From positions 17,190,102 to 17,254,101 of the forward strand of contig NC_079414.1 of NCBI RefSeq assembly GCF_026213295.1: a stretch of DNA of 64,000 bases, in the 5' to 3' direction. A program made the translations under genes and the position numbers. The DNA is from Gadus chalcogrammus (Eukaryota > Chordata > Actinopteri > Gadiformes > Gadidae). A model generated the notes under the pieces. It worked only from the letters and a program-made list of their open reading frames with translations. It did not search any database and had not been told where the DNA came from. Shown in pieces: positions 1 through 30,999 of the stretch. Position 1 is the first letter of the stretch; every line of letters begins with the position of its first letter.

Positions 1-843
1 TGTCATATTATGGTTTAAACAAGCATTGCATAAACCCCCTAAACAACACCCCCCCTCCTCCCTCTGAGATTATACACTTTCTGAGCAGCCATCCACTCAC
101 CAACTGCTATTAAATGCTAACAAGACAAAGGAAGTGGCCTTTTAAGAGTATTTGTAGCTGCCTCTCAATCTGTTTTCACAGTTACAGTTTTATACTGGAC
201 ACTGGAGTCTTTTTACGAAAAAATCTCACGTACGCTATAGGCCGGCCTTGTTCTGCACTTCGTTCCACGTTTGAAAGGTCACTCCGTCATGTCGGATATG
301 TGGGTCGCCTCGGTTCTGCTAGCGGCCGGTAAAGGGTGACTCGAATGCCACCGTCCATATAGGACACCATGGGAGGTATTTGGAGAATGTGAGAGTGTGA
401 AACAAAGCTCGCCCGAGCAGCATACAGCGTGACTCAGATTCCCAGCAACCCCTCTGAAAGTGGAATGTGACATCATTGGCTCTTCCCTGCACCACCACCA
501 TCATCATCATCATAATCATCATCATCATCATTATCAACATTGTCCGGAATGTTCCGTTCCGTAGGTCAGCAGCATTCTGATATGCAGACGAATCTGAGAC
601 TGCAGATGCTGAGGCAAAATATGTTAGGGGGGAGAGTTGAACCTCCACACTAGTTGTTGGACCGGTGTTAGGGAGGACAGAGCGTGAGGTGCGGCGCAGG
701 GGTCTTTAATCTAGTGAAAGGTTCTTTGAGGATTTAATTTGAAGGGGATTTATGTATTCCCCCTAGTTATGTGAAAGATGATTCGTGTTTATAACCTGTA
801 TGATACTTACCCTCTTCTCTCTGACTTCCGTCTCATCTTGCAG
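1..843. other. Sequence upstream of the first SMAD1 coding exon
   Basis: No coding potential is recognised. The stretch ends in a good splice acceptor (pyrimidine-rich tract, then TTGCAG at 838-843), so it is probably a 5' intron of SMAD1. The true promoter and non-coding first exon would then lie left of the window. It contains a short interrupted (CAT)n microsatellite at about 491-533. Confidence 0.5.
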
Positions 844-12560
<11,717 letters not shown>

Positions 12561-12664
12561 CTCTTTCCGTCTCATTACTTCCTGGTTTGTTTGTGAAATT
12601 AATTATGTAGCAGCAACTATACAACTAATTATGTATGTAAATTATGCTTATAATCAATAATAAA

Positions 12665-13318
12665 AGTTTAAACAGTGGGCATGTGTATGTGCATGCCTGT
12701 GTGCGTGTGCATGCTTGTTTGTGTTTGTGGGTGCCTGCGTGCATGTGGTTGTGTGTGTGTGTGTGTGTGTGAGTGGAGGATAACCCAGAAGTCGTGCAGA
12801 CCCAGGTACTGTGTCTTGGTTTAAATGCCGGTCTCGTATATTTATAAGATATAAACAACACTTGGCGGTGTCGTATTTAACGAGTGATACGCATCAAAAT
12901 TAGATTACATGTTTATATTGCTATGTTAAAACTGTGGGGTATTCTAAACAGGGCCAACCAACAATTCCTTTCAATATAACATTTGGACAAAAAAACATCA
13001 ACATCAAATGTTGATGGACCCCAAAAAAGCTAAGCTATTAGAGACGCTTTCTGAACAAAATAACAGATTAAAGTATCATTAGATGATCTTCCCACTCGCC
13101 CGTCCTGAATTTCACGTCGAAAACATGGTATTTGCTGCCCCCTGTTGACCAATACGCCTACTTTTACGCAGATCTTTAAATTATCCAGGTAAATAAAGGT
13201 ATAACATTATAATTTTAAATGTGTCTAAATATTACATCTGGAATGTGTATACAATGAATATATGATGATATGATGTGTATGTTAATAATAATAACTGCAT
13301 TGGACCGCCATACAGCTG
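12665..13318. other. SMAD1-MMAA intergenic spacer
   Basis: About 650 bp of AT-rich sequence with a short degenerate TG tract (12,680-12,772). No gene is seen. The two genes are tandem and closely spaced. Confidence 0.7.
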
Positions 13319-13390
13319 ACCGGGGATCGGATAGGAGGACGCGGCTCGCGTCACAGGAAAAAGGAAGTAAAGGGAAAAGTTGCAGGAGGT
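13319..13390 (+). promoter_or_regulatory. MMAA: Candidate MMAA promoter / non-coding first exon
   Basis: A short GC-rich patch just upstream of MMAA contains GGAAGT, an ETS-type site common in promoters of mitochondrial-protein genes, and a possible donor CAGGAG|GTCAGT at 13388/13389. An acceptor TTTATCAG at 13723-13730 precedes the start codon, which would make a non-coding first exon here. Inference only. Confidence 0.35.
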
Positions 13391-13743
13391 CAGTGTGGAC
13401 TATGTTAGATGTTTTGTAATCACAGCAAATGTACCCTATATTCTAACATCAAGGCCGGGCGATGAATCGCTTGGTAAAGTACATCCCCATTTTTAAACGA
13501 TGTTTTACTATGTTTTAGTTCCAATGGGTAGTATGTTGTATCTTTACTACAAAGTTATAAAGGGAAAGAGAGGACAAACATTGGAATTGGTCTGAAAACT
13601 CATGGATAAAAAACTCTTGGCAACTCAATATATTTCATATAAATGACCCAACCACAGACGAAGCGTTTCCATCTGTAATGTTTATATGCTTTTGAAAATG
13701 TAATTGTCTGTTTTCGTTGTGGTTTATCAGATGTAGGACCATC

Positions 13744-17515
<3,772 letters not shown>

Positions 17516-17776
17516 CCTTCGTCATGGGCAACGGGACCACAATGTGATTGGGCCGTTCCCATAAAGCGTCCCGTGATTTCAGAAGCAACACCAGAATTCA
17601 CGCCGGTGTATTTATTGTTTGTGAATTATATCAACAATGCAGTGTGGTAATTTGACACACAAGCACAGTGGAAGGGTGTCAATTGTGATTATTATTGAGT
17701 ATGTAATTGTTATGTCTTTCACTGAGGTGATTTCCTAATGTGTGTGTCTTTGTAACACGTTGAAAGTGCTGTGCGG

Positions 17777-17782
17777 AATAAA
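17777..17782 (+). terminator. MMAA: MMAA polyadenylation signal AATAAA
   Basis: Canonical AATAAA 262 nt after the stop, giving a short 3'UTR of about 280 nt ending near 17,800. Confidence 0.75.
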
Positions 17783-17799
17783 GATGAAGGCCCTTTACA

Positions 17800-20689
<2,890 letters not shown>

Positions 20690-20690
<1 letters not shown>

Positions 20691-23340
20691 TGCTTGAGCG
20701 ATCTGATTGACTAAATCTAAAAAATATTTATGAGCAATCTAATTGACTTTAGAAAAATATTTTTGAGTGATCTGACCGGCTAAATTCTTATTTTTTTTCC
20801 AGACAACTCATTTTCTGAAAATATAGTATTTATTTTTTTAGCTATCTGATTGGCAAAAAAACAGCATTTTTTTGAGCGATCTGATTGCCTAAAAATATTT
20901 TTTTTTTCGAGACTTCCGATTGGCAAAAAGAAGAAAATAGTTTCGATCGATCTGAGTAAATACTTCTTTCATTTTTTCAGCAAACTCATTGGCAAAAAAT
21001 TTAATATTTTTTCGAGCTATCTGATAAAAAAAAAGATTGGCTGTTTTTCTCTGATTGGCAGAGAGAGAAATATATATTTTCAAGTGATCGGACTGGCAAA
21101 ATTCATCGGACTCGTCAAATACTTATTTTTTTAGCAAACTCATTGGCTAAAAATACAAGCCAAATCTGATTTTCAAAAAAGTTGATATCTTTTACGAGCA
21201 ATCTGATTTTTTTGGATTGATTGGATTGGATGATTTTTTTCAAGTGATCTGATCGTTAATTTTCTTTAGAGCGATCTGATATTTTTTCCTTGCAATCTGA
21301 TTGGCAAAAAAGTTTAAATTTAAGTCAAGCAATCTGACTGCTGACAACGAGACGCCTTGTCAGTGATGACGCTCACCAGCGGGGGGGCACTGCCATTTGA
21401 GAAATATTTTAACACAGTGGTGACCTCATAGTCAAACAGAGCAGAAATTATATAAAAAACTAAACCATTTTTCTTTATTATTATTAGGCTAATTATCAAT
21501 TATCATTAGCAACAATATGTTGTTCTTGTTGTTGTCGTGGCTATGTGGTAGTAGCCCTGTGCACACAGTTTACGCAGCCAATAAATGTAGTTTACTCACC
21601 TCTGACATGTCAGAAATAGTTTATTCACCTCTCAACAGTTTATGCAGCTCCAAAAAAACATTAAATAGGCCTGCCACTGGTTATAAACCTTAGACAACAG
21701 CCTCCACAATCAACAAAAACACCCCTATACAACATAAGAAACAGTTCCGCTGACAGAAGGCAAGCATTCGGGCAGCAAGTAGCCTATTGGACAAGCCACG
21801 CATCAGCCCGAAATGACACAAGGCCATATACAGAAAGCCAGGGCTGGCTTGAAGAAGTCAAATGAACAAACGCTTAGCGTATGAAGATTTGCAGACGACG
21901 AGTAATGCTGCTGAAACGTCTAAGTACTGTGTCCTTCCATTCGCTTTTGCATTTGGGTGTAAAGTCTAAGCAATTTTTGTAAATCTATTTTTTGTTGCTA
22001 ATTAGGCTAACTGTCAATGATATAGGCAGACAAATTGTCCGCCTCCGACAAATTGTTAAAAGTAACAAGTTTAATCAGCAACCAATGAGCATTGACCAAG
22101 CCTAACCGGCTATGCATGCCCAACCAAAATGATGCGATTTCCCCGTTCATTTATTTAATTTCATGTAAGTTACAGTTTGCACATTTAATATTGGAAGAAT
22201 AACTAAAAGGGATTTTGGCCACGCCATGATCTGCGTGGTAGGAGGGGCATCAATTATTTTTTTTGAGTGATCTGATTGGCTAAATGATACGTCTTTTTTG
22301 AGCCATCTGACTGGCTAAATTCTTCTCCTTTTCCAGCAAACGTCTTTGCTAGAAAAGGATAGAATTATGATAATTTTTTGAGCAATCTGATTGGCAAAAA
22401 AGCAATAATGAAAAAAACAAGCAATCCTACTGGCTAAATTCTTATTTTTTTCTTTTTTTGGAGCTATTGGATTGGCTGTATTTTTTCGAGCCATCTAATT
22501 GGCAAAAAAGTAAAAGAAAAAAAAATAGCCAATCCGATTTACATTGGAAATAATGTTTCCAATCTAAATTCTTTTTTTTCAGCAAACTCTTTGGCTTTTT
22601 TTTTTTGGGAGATATCTGATTGGCAAAAACAAAGTCAATACTTTTTTCGAGTGATCTGATTGGCAAAAAAGTTAATATTTTTCTCCAGCCATCTGATTCG
22701 CTAAAAATCCAATTTATTCTGGAGCGATCCCAATGGCTGTTTTTTTCTGTGCGACATGACAAAAATAAAGGTATATATTTTCGAGCCATCAGGATGACTC
22801 AATTTTTATTTTTTCATCTGATTGGCTACAAATATATATTTTTTGTGCTATCTGATTGGCAATAAAATCAAGCAATATGATTAGCTATTTTTTACGTGCA
22901 ATCTGATGGCCGAAAAAAAAAAAAATATTTTCGAGCAATCTGATTTTGCCAGCAAACTCATTGGCTAAAAAGCTATTTTTTTTTGAGCGATCAGATTGCT
23001 ATCAGCGATCAGATTGCTCGAAACAGTTTTTCGAGCGATCTGATTGGCTGTATTTTTTCCAGCAATCTGATTGGCAAAAAAGCAATAAAGAATTGGCCAA
23101 AAATGTAAGCAATATCTGATTGGCAAAAAAGTAAATAATTTCGGGCAAACTCATTGGCTAAAAATAATTGTTTTTTGGAGCGATTGGTTTGGCTGTGTTT
23201 TTCCAAGCGATCTGATTGGCATAAAAGTAATAAAATCTAGCGATCTGGCTAAATTCTTATTTTTAGCAATCTGATGGGCTAAAAATACAAATTATTTTCG
23301 AGCGATCTGATTTGCAATAATAATAATAAAATTGGCAATT
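20690..23340. repeat. Degenerate tandem array of CTGATTGGC (inverted CCAAT) units
   Basis: Two blocks (about 20,690-21,320 and 22,250-23,340) are built from units of roughly 25-60 bp of the form T-rich run, GAGCGATCTGATTGGC, then TAAA or AAAAAAG. I count at least 13 exact CTGATTGGC and at least four exact CAAACTCATTGGC, plus many one- or two-base variants, nearly all in one orientation. The complement AGCCAATCAG is the NF-Y (CCAAT-box / Y-box) consensus. A 0.9-kb non-repeat segment (21,340-22,250) divides the array. Short Lys-rich frames across it are not genes. Confidence 0.85.
21340..22250. other. Non-repeat segment splitting the CTGATTGGC array
   Basis: About 0.9 kb of ordinary AT-rich sequence. 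A phrase CAGTTTAYGCAGC occurs twice (about 21,570 and 21,640). It may be a decayed insertion into the array, but no terminal repeats or target duplication were found. Confidence 0.4.
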
Positions 23341-25595
23341 CTTTTTTCTTTTTTCTTTTTCGGCGTTGTCCTGCATTTTTACCTATGATGGCTCACTGCG
23401 TTCCAAACCATGTAATAACACTCTACTTCTGTGCAAATGTTTGACTCACATGAAAGATGCATAGATCATTAAAGGCGGCTAAACATTTGAAAGAGTAAAG
23501 TATCGTTTTAGTATTATTATGCTACTCGATTCTAAATATCTGGGTTTTGATTGTTGTTCAAGTTAAACCCTACCTAATGGCAATAGGATTAATTGAACAC
23601 CACTCTTTTGTACTGGTTAGTAACTATCTGATGGAAATTGGCAGCTGAATAATGGGCCATGTCTTAAATGTTAGAACTGTATATAAAGTTCTCCTTTTAC
23701 AGGATCCCCTGGACGAGGCATGCAGCCCCAAAAGAGACAGGGGCTGGGGAGCAGAGGGTAACCATCACCAAGCTCATCTGAAACTCTAAAAGCCCTGCGT
23801 TGTTTAGGTATGGTAATTAGTTATTCCAGTGGGTTATTTTCTTTTCATTTCTGAGCAATTTCCCTAAAGCTGTGTTGTTTTTTTCCGAAAGTTAATTATT
23901 ATCTGGGGTTATGTATGAGTCAGGAGCAATTTACTTTTATATGGCTGCTTCTACTTTGGTGAAAGCTAGGGAAGGCCATTTTGTTTAAAATGACTTGTTA
24001 TTGTTATGGTTGGATTCTTAGAAAATCCCACTGACTGGTTACTCGAATAGTGTTCTCTAGCTTAATGCATCATTGTATATGTATATTTTACATTTTGATA
24101 AAGTCTGATAATGACTTATCATTAGAAATGAACCACAAATGCAGAAGGTATGCAGCTATTGCCTCCTCAGGTTTGTTGGTGTCACCAGATGTTGGAACAA
24201 GCTACCGCTGTGTTTGTTACCAGAGCAGGTGTGTGGTGGAGGGGAGCTGATGGAGGAGCTGTGCTGGACAACCTGCCTAGGGAAGGTTGTCCCTTGTGGG
24301 GTAAATGACGCCCAGACTCTAAAGTAATTATCACTCTCACTGCCACTTCTATGGAGTAGAGTACTGCTTCTAAACCAGCCACTCAACTCTTACATCTATC
24401 ACGATCAAGATGAGGCTGGGATCCAGATTTATTTAAACCTATCTCCTCTGTAAATGATGATGGCTGCAAGGTCTGTTCTACTTTCACATATGTTTTAGAA
24501 TTTGTGTTTTATTTAACAAATGATGATGGGAAGTGTGTCAATTGAGTTGGGAGACCTTCATTTATACTCTTCATTTATACTTTTATTGTGACCAAATAAA
24601 GCTAAGGACTACAATTAGAGTAATATCTTTAAGAAGCCAAATACAAACACAAAAATAATACCGGACTAATACTGGGCATATTTTATTATATTCAATGGTT
24701 TACTTTCTGGGGTTGATGTAAAGAGAAATACACGTTTTCCCTTTTCCTGAATACCACAATCCTGCAGTTGTCAAGTCGAGTGTTTATTAAGGAGCAAATG
24801 TAATAAAGAACACATATTTTATCAAACTACTGCTGTTCAACATCAGACATTAGAACAAACTACCTGTGTTAGGATTTATTTAGACACACTTCACCTCTTA
24901 AGGGGAAGGCTGCAGAGTCCACTTTGTATTTATGTTATGGTTGTTTATGTTATTTATGATGGAAAATCTGAGGTGGGATACCTTTTGTTTGCCTTTCCAA
25001 GTGTGTTATTAAATGTGTTTTTTTTCATTGTGACTAGAAAAAGCAGATAACCTGCTACCTGCTGGGACTGCAAACATATTTGGAAGGTACACACAATATT
25101 GTTTTGAAATAATTGCTTCTGATTGTCATGTATGACGATGATATTTAGTGTTGATATATTTATGATGCACATTCATCAGTAGCATCATAAAGTAGCTCTG
25201 TGCAATTAAGCTATTGTCAAGAGTTTCCATGTTTATTTGAGAATTTTGTATTTTAAACTTGCAATCTATCTTCAAAAGAATAATAAGAATAAAACCCATC
25301 AATCAATCAGCCCTGGATGTATTTCGCTCCAGTAGGTCTGTGGACAAGGAAGGGTTCTCATTTGAATTCAAATTATTGCTTCTGTGGGCTGCAAAGTCCA
25401 GGGTTCAATATATTCTCAAATGTATAACACCTGGATAAGTTATTTGTCTTTCAGACTCAGTGGAAGACTGAGGCTATGAGAACCAGGTGTTCTCACCAGA
25501 CAAACTGCCGCTGTGGTTGCTGCTGGTGGATGAGCCTTGCAGGAAGGAAACTCTTGAATCTACCAAAGTATTCCTTGTAAGTTTACATAAACGGA
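23341..25595. other. Intergenic, no gene seen; faint internal duplication
   Basis: AT-rich unique sequence. Segments near 24,190-24,560 and 24,840-25,000 share an order of phrases (RGAACAARCTACC, then GATTTATTTARAC, then AAGGYTGCARRGTC), suggesting a diverged duplication of a few hundred bp. No ORF of interest. Confidence 0.4.
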
Positions 25596-25601
25596 CCATA
25601 G

Positions 25602-25800
25602 TTACCCTAACCCTAACCCTAACCTCTAACCCTTACCCCTAACCCCTACCCCTAACCTTAACCCCCACCCTGGCCTCTACCCTAACCTAACCCTGGCCTC
25701 TACCCTAACCTCACCCTAACCTTAACCCTGGCCTCTACCCTAACATTAATCACCACCCTCCTCTCAAACGTAACCTTAACCTCCCATAACCTACCCTAAC
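25602..25800. repeat. Interstitial telomere-like CCCTAA repeats next to (TG)n
   Basis: The sequence begins with three perfect CCCTAA units and decays into variants such as CCCTTA, CCCCTAA and CCCTGGCCTCTA, then runs almost directly into (TG)n at 25,819-25,951. It lies deep inside a conserved gene block, so it is an interstitial repeat and not a chromosome end. Confidence 0.8.
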
Positions 25801-25809
25801 CTCTGGCTA

Positions 25810-25954
<145 letters not shown>

Positions 25955-26477
25955 TGTTCCTTCAGGATGGCTGCCAGACAAACATGGGGGCCTCAAGCAC
26001 TAATGGAGGCGGAGCGTAAAGAAAAGATAATGGTTTGCCTGTGTGGCCCAGCAAAGGGAACTGCCTGTAGAGTGCATTTACGTGCCGATGTACTGTGTTA
26101 TAATAATTATATTTAATTATATATTTAACATTTAATATATAAAGGGCTTTTCATTTGAGTGCTGTACAGGGCTGAAAGAAGATGCAGGTAGCAGAAAAAC
26201 AAACCCTTACTAAAAATACACTGAATCCTTTTCTATAAAAAAAGGTCTTTGGGCCGTTTTTTTAAAAGTCTGTGATGTGCTCACATGTACTACATTTTAT
26301 GCTCTCAAATGACCCGACCACACAATAAGGGCATGTAGAGGAGAAGCTGTCTCCTGCACTAGGATACAACACTGTCAATAATCTGTTCTTATTGTTTATC
26401 AGAGGCTTCTTGTCTTGTGGACTATTTAACCTGCTGAAGTCTTTTAGGGTGTCGGTCAGACTGCCCCGGGAAGACTT

Positions 26478-26478
<1 letters not shown>

Positions 26479-26550
<72 letters not shown>

Positions 26551-26880
26551 TGTGTGTATGAGCTTCATTACCCACCTGTGGAGAGGCTACTCTCACAACA
26601 GAATCTGTGTAGTACGCACGCACGCACGCACGCACGCACTCACACTCGCGTGCACGCACACAACCACGCACCCGCACTCTCACACTCGGCAGTGGTGTGT
26701 AATTCACTGGGTGGCCCGTGGGCCAAGGCTTCCTCCACAGCAACGACTTCACCAGCGGCTCGCCGGCAGTAATTGGACCTCAGAAGTGATTGGGGAACTT
26801 GATTGACCCCTGGTAATGGATTTGAGTGAATAATTATTTGTAGTTATGGTTGGAAGATGGAATCGAGAGCGAGAGAGAGC

Positions 26881-26926
<46 letters not shown>

Positions 26927-26935
26927 GAGAGAGAG
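26479..26935. repeat. (TG)n and (GA)n microsatellites
   Basis: (TG)n at about 26,479-26,549, a CACG/CA-rich alternating tract at 26,613-26,690 (Z-DNA-prone), and (GA)n at about 26,878-26,935. Confidence 0.9.
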
Positions 26936-26949
26936 ACCAATTCCACCGG

Positions 26950-27450
26950 TGTGACTCACCCCACCGCCAGAGCAGACCGCTGCCCGCGCCGCGGCCAATT
27001 AATGCAATCCAGCTGCTGTGAGTCACCGCGTGCCGAGCCTGATCAAAAGCACGCCGGGGTCCGGCCCTGAAACACGGGTTATCTCCCTCCTGGCTTCAAC
27101 CTTATTCCAACAGGGCTCTGGCCGCCTGCTGCTGCTGCCCCCTTCCCCCGCCCCCGACACCAGGCGCCGAGGTGTTAAAAAAGCAACCAACAGAAAACCC
27201 ACAGGAAACCCACTCCGTTGTCAGTATTAGAAATGAGGTGGATAATGTCTTCGTTAGTGCTTAACGTCCTGCGGCGAGGCTGAGCGAGGCTGGCGCGGCC
27301 CGCCATGTTAATGAGAGACCCCAAGATGGCGGCCACCGCCACCTCGGGACACTAAATGCAATCACTCCTAATCCAGCGCTTTAATTGCTGGCTTTGCGTG
27401 CAGCCAGAGTGAATTCATCTGGCGAGAGAGGTCTGCAGGCGAAGTTGTTC
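26950..27450. promoter_or_regulatory. Candidate conserved non-coding element, intergenic
   Basis: GC-rich, non-repetitive, open-frame-poor sequence with clustered factor-like motifs: GGCCAATTAATGCAATC, CCATGTTAATGAGAG, AAGATGGCGGCC (YY1-like), AAATGCAATCACTCCTAATCC and GCTTTAATTGCTGG. The composition contrasts sharply with the surrounding microsatellites. Conservation itself cannot be tested here. Confidence 0.4.
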
Positions 27451-27979
27451 CACCTTGGAAATGCGGTGAGAAAAATCAGACGGCTCGGAGAGAGTTCTCG
27501 TGTGTCTTAGCGAAGTATGCTAATTCACGTGGTGTTGTTGCTCGAGGGGGAGGAAGGCGGGAGTTTCCTTTCCTTGCGTGTGCCTGTGTGTGTGTGTGTG
27601 TGTGTATGTCGACCAAATGTTGTCAGTCAGTATGAAGAGATGTTTTTCTTTCTCCACCGGCGCTGTGTTTGATCTTCTGGCTCTGTTTCTGTGCCCCAGA
27701 TTAGAGCGAACCCTTCATGCTCCTAATGATTCCTCTTCCCTTTCTGCTCTTTCAATCTTAATTTGACAACCTTTTATGTAAGGTTCCTCTATTTTCCTTA
27801 GTGCTTGCTGTCTTGTGTGTTTTAAATAGGCTACAGGTCTTTAATAGGCTGGGTCTTATATTCCTCGTTCGGTCCAGTGTTTTTAGTGTTAACATACAAA
27901 AACATTATTTAATTTACAGATTTCCCAGACTAAAACTCAATCCATAACCCAAGCTCGGTGACATTATTTCCGGCTCTTG

Positions 27980-28530
27980 GTTTCACATTTCCATCCATCT
28001 GGTCCTCCATGCCGTTAAGGGTCTAAATGCTTGTGTGTTTTGTGAGGACCATGGGGCAGTAATGGGCTGAATGTGTTTGTAAGGTCCGCCGTGGTGTGTT
28101 GGGAAGGTCCGGGGGCCAGTAATGAGTGCAGTCATCCGCTGCCCGACCCTACAAGCACTGGCCACCCAGGACAAGATGGCAGCGCCCCGGTAGTCGATCA
28201 GTGGTTGTTGTTAGCCTGGCATGTTCCTGGCTCCCTGTCCACTTCCAGGGCACCGGCCCTCCACAACGTCCCGCCATTGCTGGGGCCCCGGGTTGGTCAC
28301 GCCAGGTTGACATTTCGGGGAGCCCTGCCAGCAACACCGCGGCACATTGTGGTCCTGCTGGACCTTGGGCGTGGGAGTGAGCGCTTCAACCCCGGGCAGA
28401 TGGGCCGCGTCCGGAGCCAACTGCTCTGGAGCGCACCATACCTCTGTCCTGGCAACCGCCCGGGCTGCCAGGCCTCTCCCTGGCTCCGAGAACACAGACA
28501 GGTGTCTGCCTCCGGAACAGCCAACTTTCT
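27980..28530. promoter_or_regulatory. GC-rich unique block, possible regulatory element or CpG-rich patch
   Basis: About 550 bp of GC-rich, non-repetitive sequence with a short internal duplication (GGGGCAGTAATGGGC and GGGGCCAGTAATGAG), ending at a (TA)n repeat. Several frames are open by composition only and no protein is recognised. Confidence 0.3.
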
Positions 28531-28537
28531 GTGAGGG

Positions 28538-28540
<3 letters not shown>

Positions 28541-28587
<47 letters not shown>

Positions 28588-28650
28588 GATAGATGGATGG
28601 ATGGATGGATGGATGGATGGATGGATGGATGGATAGATGGATAGATAGAT
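28541..28650. repeat. (TA)n then (GGAT)n microsatellites
   Basis: (TA)n at about 28,541-28,581, followed by (GATG)n at about 28,588-28,650. Confidence 0.95.
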
Positions 28651-28995
28651 AGAGACACCAAACCACTTTTTTAATCAGGGGGATTTTTTTAAACCATCAA
28701 GAAAATTGAAAATATATTTAATATATATAAGTTACAGGGATGAAAACTTGTATTATTTGTACATCTTTTGCATAACGCAAGAAATTATGATGCTAATGGT
28801 TTTGGTTTATTTAGCTGTTCATACAGTGTTGCAATATTTGTATAATGCAATAAACTACACCGATACACCAAGTAATTATTTACGCTGCTCTTATTTTCTA
28901 TGCTGAATCTTACAAGAGGATTAGATATTTTACTTCAGGTTCCAGCAGATGGTGCCAAATCACGTAAGCCGATACGTTTATATCCATGTTTCCCT

Positions 28996-29260
28996 CACTC
29001 ACTCACTCGCTCACTCGCTCGCTCACCCATTCACTCACTCACTCACTCACTCACTCACTCACTCACTCACTCACTCACTCACTCACTCACTCACTCACTC
29101 ACTCACTCACTCACTCACTCACTCACTCACTCACTCACTCACTCACTCACTCACTCACTCACTCACTCACTCACTCACTCACTCACTCACTCTCTAACTA
29201 TGTTTCTCACTCATTCAGTCACTCAGTCACTCTCTCACTATCTCAATCACTCACTCATTC
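28996..29260. repeat. (CTCA)n tetranucleotide array
   Basis: About 200 bp of near-perfect CTCA repeats with degenerate edges. Leu-Thr-His-Ser frames through it are artefacts. A (TG)n tract follows at 29,347-29,381. Confidence 0.97.
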
Positions 29261-29345
29261 ACTCACACCTACAACACATATCCACGCTCCCCATTAACAG
29301 GAAAAAGAAACAACGAACCGGAAAAGATTCAGAAAAGAGGTGCGG

Positions 29346-29381
<36 letters not shown>

Positions 29382-30089
29382 ACGTGGGTGTGTGTGCGTG
29401 TGTTCAATGATCAAGAGAGACGTCATCAATCACCTTGACCCCAAGCACCACAATTACAAACAGAGAGGAAGGGAGAGAGAAAGATGGAGGGAGAGAGGAA
29501 CAGGGCGGAAGAGAGACAGGGCGGGATAGCGAAACAAAGGAGAGAGTGAGTGAGAGAGCCATGGCAGTGGTAGGAGACATCTCTATTTCATACTTTTATT
29601 CAAGGTTTCGTACCAAACTGGCATTTAACCGAGAGTGTGGCATTCCTTTCAGAACGGCAGAGTTCAGGGATGACTTGAGTGTTTTCTTTTACTTACAGGT
29701 GACTGCAAAGGAAAAAAAAGGTTTGGCGTTAATAATATTCAGTTGAATAAATGAAGTTTGCTGAGTGTTAGATGCTGTGTGTTTAGTCCAACAGATGTCC
29801 TCTCCCTTGCTCCTGTAGATATATATTTAATAGATCATACTTTTTCAGAAGCAATCATTTGATTAATTCACATCATTCACTGCAAAGCATGACACTCACT
29901 CATTAGGCCTTTGTGAAAAAGGGTTTTTCCCCAGTCCCTCGGCTGCGTCCTCAATCTCCCGTAGTTCAACACATCCAGGTTAAAGTCACCAGGAGGAGAC
30001 GAACGGAGGGGAAGGAGATTCATAAAGCAGACGTGGATGGATGTGGTCTCACTTAATTTGCTTGACCCACTCTCCTCTCAAATGAGGAT

Positions 30090-30250
30090 GGATGGAGGGA
30101 TTCCTCACGTCCTGATTGGAAGACGGATGGCCACGTAGTCATGGCCTGATAATTGATTGAAGACAGGAATTCAGTTAGGACTAATTAAGGAAATCATTAA
30201 GAGCTCAAGATAATTAGGAAGAACTAACGGGGGGGTTGTAAGCGATACTT
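30090..30250. promoter_or_regulatory. Candidate homeodomain-site cluster (non-coding)
   Basis: Dense ATTA/TAAT cores in non-repetitive DNA: GATAATTGATTG, GACTAATTAAGG, AAATCATTAAG, GATAATTAGG. Typical of developmental enhancers, but low complexity could also produce it. Confidence 0.25.
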
Positions 30251-30399
30251 TGTCGTGAAAAAATAAACAATCTCCTTCCTCTTCACGTATAGAGGCTCGT
30301 AGAGGAGATTCAAATCAATAACATAAGTGGGTCTGATGTTACACGGAGAGAGGTGAGGTGGATTTCACAAATGTGGTGTCTTTTTGTTGTGGTATATAT

Positions 30400-30732
30400 C
30401 AGCGTTTCTCAAATGGTGGGTCTGGAGCCCCAAGGGGCACGTTACGGCACCACCGGGGGCCCCACTTTAGACATTCTGTAAATATGAACTCAATTATAAT
30501 ACAGTACAGGGCGATGCAGTTTTTTGATTCTCACAGAATTTTAATTATTTACATCAATCTTTGTGAAGGTTCACATTTACACTGCCAGACAAAACGATAT
30601 TTAATATTAGAATTTCTCTGGTCCTAAAAATGGTATTGCACAAGCAAGGGGGTATTCCCCTCATAGAATATTCTTGTCCGGGGCGGGGGGAAGGGGGGGG
30701 GAGGTACACTTGTGACTGTATGACAACCGCTG
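30400..30732. mobile_element. hAT-type MITE with 8-bp target duplication
   Basis: The left end CAGCGTTTCTCAAA pairs with a right end whose complement reads CAGCGGTTGTCATA (about 11 of 14). The flanking 8-mers GTATATAT (30,392-30,399) and GTATAAAT (30,733-30,740) match at seven of eight, as expected for hAT. At 333 bp it is non-autonomous. The CAGNGTTTCTCAA start is typical of the Charlie-like group. Confidence 0.65.
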
Positions 30733-30999
30733 GTATAAATAATCGAATTTGTATAAACAAACAATGTATTTTATTGTGTTTCTCTTGCATATCGTCTCCA
30801 AACCAAACACTTAACATCCTCTGTTTCGAGTCAGGCTCCGTGGCTCAATATGGAACACTAGGAGTCGGTTTGTTTTTTGGCCTGGTGCCTCTGGACTTCT
30901 CCGGAGCAGCCGGATGCTCCATAAATCTGCCTACCTCAGCTCTCTGAAGACCTGAGTCGCCGAATCCATGGCCTCTTACCTCCCAACAACCCACGTTCA

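Noticed and set aside
20850..22865. Short Lys/Phe/Ile-rich frames in the CTGATTGGC array
   Set aside because: AT-rich repeat translation, no start context, no homology recognised.
25602..25800. True telomere
   Set aside because: Only a few perfect units, inside a conserved gene block with genes on both sides.
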